DNA of 29,424 nucleotides from JAWXBR01 sp034440235 (lineage in GTDB: Bacteria > Bacteroidota > Ignavibacteria > Kapaibacteriales > Kapaibacteriaceae). The position numbers and the translations under genes were made by a program. The stretch covers positions 1-29,424 of the forward strand of contig JAWXBR010000039.1 of the NCBI GenBank assembly GCA_034440235.1. The letters are read 5' to 3'. The notes under the pieces are model-generated. The model had not been told where the DNA came from. It was given only the letters and a program-made list of their open reading frames with translations, and did no database searches. Positions 7,292 to 14,725 of this stretch are shown piece after piece. How positions within the stretch are numbered: the stretch's first letter is position 1; each line of letters opens with the position of its first letter.

Positions 7292-7353
7292 CAAACAGTG
7301 TCGGTTATGTGTACGGTCTGAAACGAGCATAAGGGTAAGGGTCGAAAGGGGCT

Positions 7354-8235
7354 ATGAAGAGAGAGATGTTGGCATGGTATAGAGAAAGCGCCCGGGACTA
7401 TCCATGGCGCGGTGCTGCTATCGATGCCTACACCGTGCTCGTCTCTGAGTTTATGCTGCAACAGACGCAAGCGCGCACTGTAGCCAAGAGGCTGCCGGAA
7501 TTTCTTGAGCAGTTTCCGAGCATCGCAGCATTGGCTAATGCAACAAATGGCATTATGCTTAAAGCATGGCAAGGACTCGGCTATAATAGCCGCGCACTTC
7601 GTCTTCGTGATGCTGCAATTGTTGTTCGCGACAATCATGCAAGCCGCGTACCAGAAGACCCCGCAGCGTTAATTAAACTATCGGGTATAGGTACGTATGC
7701 ATCGGCCTCGATAGTATGCTTTGCATATAATAAACCAGTTGTAGTTATCGATGTAAATATCCGTCGGGTGTATTCGCGCTACATGCGCAGACAACCAACT
7801 ACGGCCACGGTAGAACCGGAGTCAGTCGTTCGTGTTTTTGCCGAAAAGATTTTGCCCCGAACCAACGCTGCTGAGTGGTATCACGCTGTAATGGACCTCG
7901 GCGCCCATATATGCACTGCACGCAAGCCCCTTTGCGAAGCGTGCCCCCTACAAGCATCGTGTCCGTCTGCCGGCGTCATGCTCGAGGCCACCCGCAGTAA
8001 ACGTCCAGAACCCACCTTCTACGGACATCCCAACCGCATCTGGCGCGGACGCATCGTCAAACTGCTAAACGGCACCGCGACAGCCGCTGCTATCACCCCG
8101 CGCCGATTGTTCAAAGAACTAACGAGCACCACCGCCACCAGCGCCGATATCGCGTGGCTCGACGGCGTGTTGAAATCGTTGCAAGCAGATGGAATGCTTG
8201 CGCGGAAGGGATCGGCGATTAGCTCGGTGCGATAA
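7354..8235 (+). CDS. mutY: A/G-specific adenine glycosylase, short form lacking the Nudix-like domain
   Basis: A 293-residue base-excision-repair glycosylase that removes adenine mispaired with 8-oxoguanine. Catalytic E32 lies in S-E-F-M-L-Q-Q-T-Q and D133 in V-I-D-V-N-I-R-R, matching E37 and D138 of E. coli MutY. The helix-hairpin-helix is L-S-G-I-G-T-Y-A-S (109-117). The 4Fe-4S ligands are C187, C194, C197 and C203 with the exact C-x6-C-x2-C-x5-C spacing. After the cluster only about 90 residues remain, starting F-Y-G-H-P-N-R-I-W-R-G-R, which look like a small winged-helix rather than the MutT-like 8-oxoG-reading domain of the 350-residue enzymes. The ATG at 7354 has a purine-rich AAAGGGG a few bases upstream. 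Confidence 0.93.
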   Translation: MKREMLAWYRESARDYPWRGAAIDAYTVLVSEFMLQQTQARTVAKRLPEFLEQFPSIAALANATNGIMLKAWQGLGYNSRALRLRDAAIVVRDNHASRVPEDPAALIKLSGIGTYASASIVCFAYNKPVVVIDVNIRRVYSRYMRRQPTTATVEPESVVRVFAEKILPRTNAAEWYHAVMDLGAHICTARKPLCEACPLQASCPSAGVMLEATRSKRPEPTFYGHPNRIWRGRIVKLLNGTATAAAITPRRLFKELTSTTATSADIAWLDGVLKSLQADGMLARKGSAISSVR

Positions 8236-8276
8236 TTCTCTCGCATATTGTACCAACGTTAATTACGGAGGGTGGC

Positions 8277-10667
8277 ATGCGTAGAATCCTGATTTACCTC
8301 ATCGCCTTTGTTGGCTTCGCTGTTACGAATGCTCAATCGACATGGAAGCCTGCCATCGTGTTCTCGCGTCTGCTCGGCGAGGCTCATTATCTGCCAAATT
8401 TGGGAGAGTGTGGGTACGTGCAGTTCAGGACCGGCCCCGACGGTGTAGAGTGGGGTATCTACGATATGAAGACGCTGTCAGATACTTCGACCGCGCGATG
8501 GCAATTGAGTGGTCCTGTTGACGAACGTAGAATCGGTGTAGTCCTTGATATCGACGGTAACGGTACCACAGATGTCAGTGCGGGGTATTTGGTATATCTG
8601 GATGTTTGCCTACCAACGCAAAAGATATTACCTCGAAACATTGGATTTAATGGGATCGCAGACATTGACGGCAATGGTACACAGGAAGGGATGTCCTTTG
8701 GGCCTGACTTTCCCAATGTTTCTACGCTTACCCCTGACCGCACAGCTTTTCGCAGGGTGGAACTCCCAATTAGGCCGTTACATTTAGGTACGCTGTCCGC
8801 TAGTGCTCGATTCCTCAGTACGTCCAAGACAGAGAATCTGCCTATCAGAAGGAATCTGTCGCTGTTGCGCATGGATCCCGGGCAGCTTCATCAAGATAGC
8901 GCGGTGGCGCAGCTTAGTACAGTCACGAACACAGGACCTGTGTATGAAAATTCCAACTATGAACCCGAAAGGTTGTTCATGTTTCCTGACGTATGGTACC
9001 TGCCCAGAGGGGATTCGATGTGGGTGATTCCGTCGAGCGACATGGTAACATCATGTACACACGTGTTTATGAGCAAACGTTTCAGCCTGCGCATACGCAC
9101 CATGTACCTAAGAGCGCTCTTCTTCACTACGTGACATGGACATTCCCGCCTTCGGACACTCTCGTACCATTTGATAACGGTCAGATCTATCGGATATCTC
9201 AGACAGCGACTGGCGTATCCAGCATGTACCCAACTGTGGTGCGTGGAGGAAAGCTCGATGGTCCCTGGCCAGACAGTAATATTCTTGCATCGAAACTTCA
9301 CCTTTTCAATGTGGCGGGATGTGACTCCACGGCAGATACTACCATGGATTTTGAATATGAATACCTTGCATGGCAGGAAACGTTGTCCGGTGCAGCGCAT
9401 TCGCGTGTGAGACGTAGATATTTCCTTATGGACCGTGAGGCTGGTGCACAAGGCCCAGGAGACACGATGCGGATCTGGTCGATGAACACAGTGTCACATG
9501 CATATCAGAGTTGCTCTGTGCCGGTGGTGTCCTTAGCTGCGATGCGTGTCGATTCGCAGTTATTCAAGCTTACCGGAGTAGATACGCTTTTATATGCGGA
9601 CCCTAAGTATTGCCGAATGCAGATTACAGGCAACATCAGTGATACGTCCATTTTCTGTGCGTTCGGACTCTTCAACAATGCTGTCAATGGCCCAGGTATT
9701 CGTGGCGCGGTGTATTGGACTGCATTCCATAGTGGCTGGCCTTCGACGGGTCCCATGGTTGTGCAGCATCCCCATCGGTTCGCTCCCTTCACGGGAGACA
9801 CGAACAACTTCATGCGTATGAATAATTTTAGTCCAGGAGGTGCAGAAATAAGCCGCGATCCTGGCCAATGGCCGCATATAGCTCATCGTGCATTCGGAGT
9901 TCCATTGCGAAGAGAAGAACTTAGGCGTGTGCAGGAAATCGACAATACAGCGCACATCATGTTCTCCAGTGAGTTCTTCCTAAAACCTCCGATAGAGGAA
10001 ACGATTATCGATCATCATTACGCTGGTTTCATCCATAATGGCGAAGAGATTGCTGTTCGTTGTGAAGATGCAAAGGGAAATACGCTTCAGTTTCGCTTGG
10101 ATCGTGATGATCGATTTACGGGAGCAGGAGAAGTACTTCGTCAGCTTTCGCGACCAACCGTAACCTTGGTTAGTGATCCCATCGAGGTAGGCGAAGATGT
10201 AGAACTCACTCTGGATAACATAGGCATGCTTCGTGAAGGAGTAGAACTTCGATGCGAAGATGTATCGCTTAAGACTTACCGTGCCGGAAGGCTCGATCAT
10301 GAATGAGATTACGATTCTTGACGCGGAGTCGAAATCGCAGGGTAAAACAACTCGCTATGTGAACATGCAAGTGGTCGATCTTGCTTCAGGTCGCGTACGA
10401 TCGCGCACCGACGCGGTAAAGCCTCTTGTGTATCCGAATCCAGCATCGACTGAGATCCGGGTAATTCCACCTGTACGAAGTATGGGATCGTCTACCCTCC
10501 GAGTGGATATGGTCGATGGGCTTGGTCGTATTGTGGCTACGTGGTCCGGAGACTATACCTCCGTTGTTGTCATCGCCGTTGAGCAGATACCATCCGGTAT
10601 GTACTCTGTTCGAACAACGTGGGCTTCGGGAGAGCAAGCGAGTGTGACCGTTGCTATTCAACGTTAA
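8277..10667 (+). pseudogene. Large secreted protein with T9SS sorting domain, split by two frameshifts
   Basis: Three reading frames join into one about 796-residue protein. Part 1 (8277-about 9050) starts with ATG after GGAGGG, has a signal peptide ending V-T-N-A-Q-S, and carries two D-I-D-G-N-G-T calcium-loop motifs like FG-GAP/EF-hand-type repeats. Part 2 (about 9053-10270) continues in the -1 frame from M-Y-T-R-V-Y-E-Q-T-F. Part 3 (about 10270-10667) returns to the first frame at R-L-T-V-P-E-G-S and ends in a type IX secretion sorting domain with L-V-Y-P-N-P-A-S. The open frames overlap only at 8993-9134 and 10260-10306, which places the shifts. Neither site is a long homopolymer. It is either a very recent pseudogene or assembly error, since over 400 middle codons are intact. 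Function unknown; the intact product would be cell-surface or secreted. Confidence 0.72.
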
Positions 10668-10691
10668 GTAGCCGTGGGAAAAGTTTAAATC

Positions 10692-10728
10692 ACATTGTGA
10701 AGTGAGGTATTTTTAACTTCCGCAATGT
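10692..10728 (+). promoter_or_regulatory. Imperfect hairpin overlapping the cytidine deaminase start
   Basis: Arms ACATTGTGAAGT (10692-10703) and ACTTCCGCAATGT (10716-10728) pair at about 11 positions with a small internal bulge. The second arm includes the ATG at 10725. A loose TTTA ... TATTTTTA pair (10684 and 10709) resembles a weak Bacteroidota-type promoter. Both readings are tentative. Confidence 0.3.
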
Positions 10729-11279
10729 CACTTCCCTTTTGTGTGCAACGTGCGTGTGATGAGCAAGCCTCGCTTATTAAGCGAGTGGCTGCGTTGTGGA
10801 TGTACCGCGAGCTGTGTGCAACGGACGTTGTGTTAACGCATGCTCGATGTGACGAGCTTTTGCAACAACACTCGCACGAGCTGCTTGCCTTTGCGCAGAC
10901 AGTAGACATGGCGTATTCGCTTGCGGTAAATGTCCGGCTAAATGCTCACGCACCGTACTCGAAATTTCTCGTTGGATGCGCTGTAATCGACGAAGCAGGC
11001 AGCATACACGTTGGGTGCAACGTAGAGAACGCAAGCCTTGGCCTTACGCAATGCGCAGAGCGCGCTGCAATTACGACTTCTGTTGCATCGGGTAATGTGA
11101 ACATTGTGGCAGTTGTGATTGTGGCGGACACAACAACACCCGTAGCGCCATGTGGAGCGTGCAGGCAGGTGATGGTGGAGTTCGGAACTGACATTATTGT
11201 GTGTTCGCGCACAACGAGCAACGATCAGACGTTGTATGTTGTCGACGAACTTCTTCCATTAGCCTTTACCTCATGGTAA
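10725..11279 (+). CDS. cdd: Cytidine deaminase with N-terminal extension
   Basis: A 184-residue protein that hydrolyses cytidine or deoxycytidine to uridine forms in pyrimidine salvage. The core from about residue 58 shows A-P-Y-S-K-F-L-V-G, the N-V-E-N-A-S substrate loop (99-104), C110-A-E112 with the zinc ligand and catalytic glutamate, and P-C143-G-A-C146-R-Q with the other two zinc cysteines. This is the tetrameric Cdd type. About 55 residues precede the usual start of such enzymes and look like no known domain; translation may begin inside, or this is a lineage-specific extension. Its TAA is overlapped by an ATG (ATGGTAA at 11273-11279), the first half of a duplicated junction leading to the MFS gene. 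Confidence 0.92.
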   Translation: MSLPFCVQRACDEQASLIKRVAALWMYRELCATDVVLTHARCDELLQQHSHELLAFAQTVDMAYSLAVNVRLNAHAPYSKFLVGCAVIDEAGSIHVGCNVENASLGLTQCAERAAITTSVASGNVNIVAVVIVADTTTPVAPCGACRQVMVEFGTDIIVCSRTTSNDQTLYVVDELLPLAFTSW

Positions 11280-11307
11280 CAGCTATAGCCTTCACCTCAT
11301 GGTAACA
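11260..11307 (+). repeat. 22-bp duplicated gene junction between cdd and MFS genes
   Basis: Copies at 11260-11281 and 11286-11307 differ at one base, period 26. Copy 1 contains the deaminase stop; copy 2 contains the MFS start. Both contain ATGGTAA. The single difference (TTT versus TTC) is synonymous in the deaminase frame, where both copies encode A-F-T-S-W-stop. Confidence 0.92.
11273..11305 (+). other. Bridging mini-ORF of 10 codons (MVTAIAFTSW)
   Basis: It begins at ATG 11273 overlapping the deaminase stop and ends at TAA 11303-11305 overlapping the MFS start. It begins M-V-T as the MFS protein does and ends A-F-T-S-W as the deaminase does, exactly what duplicating an overlapping stop/start junction would yield. 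Confidence 0.5.
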
Positions 11308-12552
11308 CCTACGATCGGCACGACGTCGCTCTCACCACGTGTGTGGTTCACCGTAATTATTTGCGGTCTAGGATACTTCGTTGATGTCTATGACCTGATT
11401 CTCTTCAGCATCGTAAAGAACACGTCCCTAACCGACATTGGCGTATCCGCTGCACACTTGCAAGACGCAAGCGAGCTGATTCTCGGTGCGCAGATGGTTG
11501 GGATGTTAGTGGGTGGAATAATCTTTGGTGTGCTGGCCGATAAACGCGGACGTCTTAGTATTCTGATGACGTCTATTCTGCTCTACTCGCTCATGAACAT
11601 TGCGAATGCGTTTGTAGGAAGCGTAGAGGTCTACGCACTCTTTCGCTTTCTGAGCGGCGTTGGCCTTGCAGGCGAGCTTGGTGTCGCAATTACACTCGTA
11701 GCAGAAATTATGCCTAGCGACAAACGCGGATACGGCACTACCGTAGTCGCCACACTCGGAATTCTTGGCGCAGTAGCCGCATACCTTGTGCACGAACTAT
11801 TTAATTGGCAGACGGCGTTTGTGATAGGGGGCCTAATGGGGCTTGCCCTGCTTGCCGCGCGCGTACGTGTGTTTGAGTCGGGTATGTTTAAGACAGCAGC
11901 AGAGAAGACCGTCACCAAGGGCAATCTGCTCATGCTGCTTACGAAGCAGCGGATTGGACGTTATCTGAGCTGTGTGGCAATCGGACTTCCGGTGTGGTAC
12001 GTGATAGGCATTCTCGTGACATTCTCTGCGGGCTTTACAGCGGAGTCGGGCTCTATTGCCACCGTGGTAGACGGACAGTCTGTGATGTGGGCATACGTAG
12101 GCCTTGCTGCGGGCGATTTGTTGAGTGGTCTGCTAAGTCAGCTCCTTCGCAGCCGTAAACGCGCAATTCTGCTGTTCCTACTTCTTACGCTGGCCTCTGC
12201 CGCGTGGTACCTGCTTACGCCCGACAAATCGGCAACGATGACGTACCTTCAGTGCGCTGTACTCGGCTTCGGCGTTGGATACTGGGCCGTCTTTGTAACC
12301 ACAGCGGCCGAACAGTTCGGTACCAACCTTCGAGCGACAGTTGCAACAACGGTTCCGAACCTTGTTCGTGGGTCGCTCTTTCCAGCGCTTGCCTTGTTCG
12401 GTTACCTGCGGAAGTATTATTCCGAAACACAAACAACGCCGCGCGTCTCTAGCGCAATAATTGTTGGCGGAATAACATTCTTTCTGGCCTTCGTAGGATG
12501 GTACTTTCTTAAAGAAACGTATGGCAAAGACCTCGACTACGTCGAACGGTGA
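11299..12552 (+). CDS. Major facilitator superfamily transporter
   Basis: A 417-residue inner-membrane carrier with about 12 hydrophobic segments. The loop between helices 2 and 3 carries the MFS signature G-V-L-A-D-K-R-G-R (residues 77-85), and F-R-F-L-S-G-V-G-L-A-G-E-L-G in helix 4 resembles the sugar/metabolite:proton symporter branch. G-Y-F-V-D-V-Y-D-L in helix 1 has an aspartate pair often found in organic-acid symporters. The solute cannot be inferred; neighbours (cytidine deaminase, GMP synthase) suggest a nucleoside or base, but that is only context. The start ATG lies in copy 2 of the duplicated junction. The TGA overlaps a GTG (12549-12552) in frame with guaA, giving tight coupling. 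Confidence 0.85.
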   Translation: MVTPTIGTTSLSPRVWFTVIICGLGYFVDVYDLILFSIVKNTSLTDIGVSAAHLQDASELILGAQMVGMLVGGIIFGVLADKRGRLSILMTSILLYSLMNIANAFVGSVEVYALFRFLSGVGLAGELGVAITLVAEIMPSDKRGYGTTVVATLGILGAVAAYLVHELFNWQTAFVIGGLMGLALLAARVRVFESGMFKTAAEKTVTKGNLLMLLTKQRIGRYLSCVAIGLPVWYVIGILVTFSAGFTAESGSIATVVDGQSVMWAYVGLAAGDLLSGLLSQLLRSRKRAILLFLLLTLASAAWYLLTPDKSATMTYLQCAVLGFGVGYWAVFVTTAAEQFGTNLRATVATTVPNLVRGSLFPALALFGYLRKYYSETQTTPRVSSAIIVGGITFFLAFVGWYFLKETYGKDLDYVER

Positions 12553-12563
12553 TATTTTTGCCA

Positions 12564-14105
12564 ATGGATCACGCAGAACGTATTGTCATTCTCGATTTTG
12601 GCTCCCAGTACACACAGCTCATTGCGCGCAAAGTCCGCGAACAGGGCGTCTACGCCGAGATCCACCCGTACTCCATTTCAGTCGATGCACTTAAGGGGCT
12701 GAGGCCCAAGGGGCTCATCCTCTCTGGAGGTCCGTCGTCGGTCTACACAGAAGGCGCCCCCTTACCATCGTTCGATGTGTTTGCACTGCATATTCCGGTG
12801 CTGGGTATTTGCTACGGACTCCAACTGATGGCGTTTCAGCTTGGTGGGTCGGTAGACAAGGCAGCGCGACGGGAATTCGGACGTGCTACACTAACTGTTG
12901 ACGACGATTCAGACCTGTTCAAAGGCGTTGCGAAATCCTCGCAAGTTTGGATGAGCCACGGCGACTCGTTAACTGGACTCCCAACAGATTTCGAAGGCAT
13001 AGCCCACACCGACAACGCTCCTATTTGTGGTGTACGCAGCCTTGAGCGCAGAATTTGGGGAATCCAGTTTCACCCCGAAGTATACCACAGCACCGAAGGC
13101 AATCGCATCCTTCGAAACTTTGTAATCGATATCTGTGGATGTTCTGCGACATGGAATGCCGAGTCGTTTATCGAAGCAGCTATCGCTGACATTAAAAATC
13201 GTGTTGGAGATGGTGGCGTAATCTGCGCTCTAAGTGGTGGTGTCGACAGTACGGTTGCTGCTGTGCTCATACATCGTGCAATAGGCGATAAGGTACACTG
13301 CATTCACATCGACAGTGGTTTGATGCGCAAAGGTGAAAGCGCACAGATTATAGAATTGTTTAAGAATAACTTTTCGATGACGGTTGACCTTGTCGATGGC
13401 TCGCATGTATTTCTAAGCAAGCTCGATGGTGTTTCAGACCCAGAGCAAAAACGAAAAGCCATTGGCAATGCATTTATCGAACTGTTCGAAGTCGAAGCCG
13501 AGAAGTTTTCAGATGCGCAGTTCCTTGCACAAGGCACGTTGTATCCCGACGTTATCGAATCGTCGAGTGTAAAGGGTCCGTCGCAAACCATCAAGACCCA
13601 CCACAACGTCGGCGGCTTGCCCGACACAATGCGCCTAAAGCTCATCGAACCATTCCGAGAGTTGTTTAAAGACGAAGTGCGTGCGGTTGGACGTAATCTG
13701 GGCATCCCTGCGTGGTTCATAGACAGGCACCCATTCCCGGGTCCGGGACTCGCCATTCGCATCCCCGGTGAGATCACGCCAGAAAAGCTCGAAACACTGC
13801 GCCTTGCCGATGAGATTTACCTCGAAGAACTACACAACGCCGGACTCTACAATCAGATCTGGCAGGCCTTTGCCGTGTTGCTACCTGTGCGTACTGTAGG
13901 CGTGATGGGCGACGAACGCACGTATGAACATGTGTGCGGACTTCGTGCTGTAACAAGTACCGATGGTATGACAGCCGACTGGTTCCACATGCCGTACGAC
14001 GTGTTGGCGCTCATCAGCAATCGCATCATCAATGAAGTCCGTGGAATAAACCGCGTCGTCTACGACATTTCTTCAAAGCCCCCTGCCACCATCGAATGGG
14101 AATGA
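12564..14105 (+). CDS. guaA: GMP synthase (glutamine-hydrolysing)
   Basis: A 513-residue enzyme converting XMP to GMP with glutamine and ATP, the last step of GMP synthesis. The N-terminal class I amidotransferase domain has nucleophile C83 (G-I-C-Y-G-L-Q) and H170/E172 (F-H-P-E-V-Y-H-S). The ATP-pyrophosphatase domain has the P-loop S-G-G-V-D-S (224-229). The C-terminal dimerisation domain (ending I-S-S-K-P-P-A-T-I-E-W-E) is complete. Length matches the family. ATG 12564 gives the usual I-V-I-L-D-F-G-S-Q-Y-T-Q opening; the GTG at 12549, overlapping the MFS stop as GTGA and in frame, would add five residues and is a realistic alternative given the coupling seen elsewhere. Its stop is overlapped by ATGA at 14102. 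Confidence 0.97.
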   Translation: MDHAERIVILDFGSQYTQLIARKVREQGVYAEIHPYSISVDALKGLRPKGLILSGGPSSVYTEGAPLPSFDVFALHIPVLGICYGLQLMAFQLGGSVDKAARREFGRATLTVDDDSDLFKGVAKSSQVWMSHGDSLTGLPTDFEGIAHTDNAPICGVRSLERRIWGIQFHPEVYHSTEGNRILRNFVIDICGCSATWNAESFIEAAIADIKNRVGDGGVICALSGGVDSTVAAVLIHRAIGDKVHCIHIDSGLMRKGESAQIIELFKNNFSMTVDLVDGSHVFLSKLDGVSDPEQKRKAIGNAFIELFEVEAEKFSDAQFLAQGTLYPDVIESSSVKGPSQTIKTHHNVGGLPDTMRLKLIEPFRELFKDEVRAVGRNLGIPAWFIDRHPFPGPGLAIRIPGEITPEKLETLRLADEIYLEELHNAGLYNQIWQAFAVLLPVRTVGVMGDERTYEHVCGLRAVTSTDGMTADWFHMPYDVLALISNRIINEVRGINRVVYDISSKPPATIEWE

Positions 14106-14176
14106 CCGGAATGTTTTTCCTGAATCAATTGAGAATCTTGTAAACGACTGTCCTAAATAAATTGAGAATCTTGTAA
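14102..14176 (+). other. Two successive mini-ORFs bridging guaA and the DJ-1 gene
   Basis: The first starts at ATG 14102 overlapping the guaA stop (ATGA) and encodes MTGMFFLNQLRIL, ending TAA 14141. The next 11 codons read T-T-V-L-N-K-L-R-I-L-stop, starting ACG where the DJ-1 gene has ATG, and end at TAA 14174-14176 directly before ATG 14177. The second would be a full relay ORF if ACG were ATG. Confidence 0.4.
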
Positions 14177-14187
14177 ATGACTGTCCT
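14118..14187 (+). repeat. 33-bp tandem duplication before the DJ-1 gene
   Basis: Copies 14118-14150 and 14151-14183 differ at 3 of 33 bases, with four more bases of a third copy. One difference turns ACG in copy 1 into the ATG start codon of the DJ-1 gene in copy 2. Confidence 0.92.
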
Positions 14188-14725
14188 TGTTCCTATTGCA
14201 AACGGCACCGAAGAGATGGAAGCTGTGATTGTTATTGACATGTTACGACGTGCGGGCATCGATGTCGACGTGGCCGGAGCAGGCGACGTAGTAACGTGTT
14301 CGCGTGGCGTCCGCATCATACCCGACATGGCATTGCACGAAGTGTCAGAAGATGATGTGTTCGGCGCTATTGTTCTACCTGGCGGATCTGAAGGCGTAGA
14401 AGAGCTCATTAGAAATCCGTACCTCGAGAACATTTTGCGTCGGCATAGAGAACGCAAGGGACTCGTTGCGGCTATTTGCGCAGCTCCAACAATCCTGCAT
14501 GAATTCCGCATGCTTGCTGCAGGTGCGACACTTACAAGTCACCCGTCGGTTGCCGATCAGCTTCAGCAGTACAATTACACAATCGATCGTGTTGCCGAAG
14601 ACGGACTCCTCATTACCAGTCGTGGTGCGGGCACTGCGTTCGAGTTTGCCCTAAGTCTAATTACTCGTCTTGCCGATGCAACCACTGCATCGCGCGTTGC
14701 AAGTGATATTGTGTTGTACGAATAA
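14177..14725 (+). CDS. DJ-1/PfpI family protein (YajL-like)
   Basis: A 182-residue single-domain protein of the DJ-1/YajL branch. G-T-E-E-M-E-A-V (residues 10-17) supplies the conserved glutamate E15, and A-A-I-C-A-A-P-T-I-L places reactive C101 at the nucleophile elbow; G-G-x-E-G-V-E-E-L and a late S-R-G-A-G-T-A-F-E-F-A motif complete the family pattern. Family members are linked to oxidative-stress protection and glyoxalase/deglycase activity, the latter debated. ATG 14177 follows TAA directly and lies in the second copy of a 33-bp repeat. The gene is tightly joined to metG: its TAA shares an A with the metG ATG (TAATG at 14723-14727). Confidence 0.9.
   Translation: MTVLVPIANGTEEMEAVIVIDMLRRAGIDVDVAGAGDVVTCSRGVRIIPDMALHEVSEDDVFGAIVLPGGSEGVEELIRNPYLENILRRHRERKGLVAAICAAPTILHEFRMLAAGATLTSHPSVADQLQQYNYTIDRVAEDGLLITSRGAGTAFEFALSLITRLADATTASRVASDIVLYE

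Noticed and set aside
7298..7321. Mini-ORF MSVMCTV between the outer-membrane protein and mutY as another relay
   Set aside because: It overlaps neither the upstream stop nor the mutY start, and mutY has its own purine-rich ribosome site.
9040..9060. Programmed ribosomal frameshift in the secreted-protein gene
   Set aside because: No slippery heptamer or downstream pseudoknot is evident, and a second opposite shift occurs at about 10270.
12553..12560. TATTTTTG as a promoter for guaA
   Set aside because: It sits four bases before the ATG, so transcription would begin inside the gene; no -33 partner is visible.
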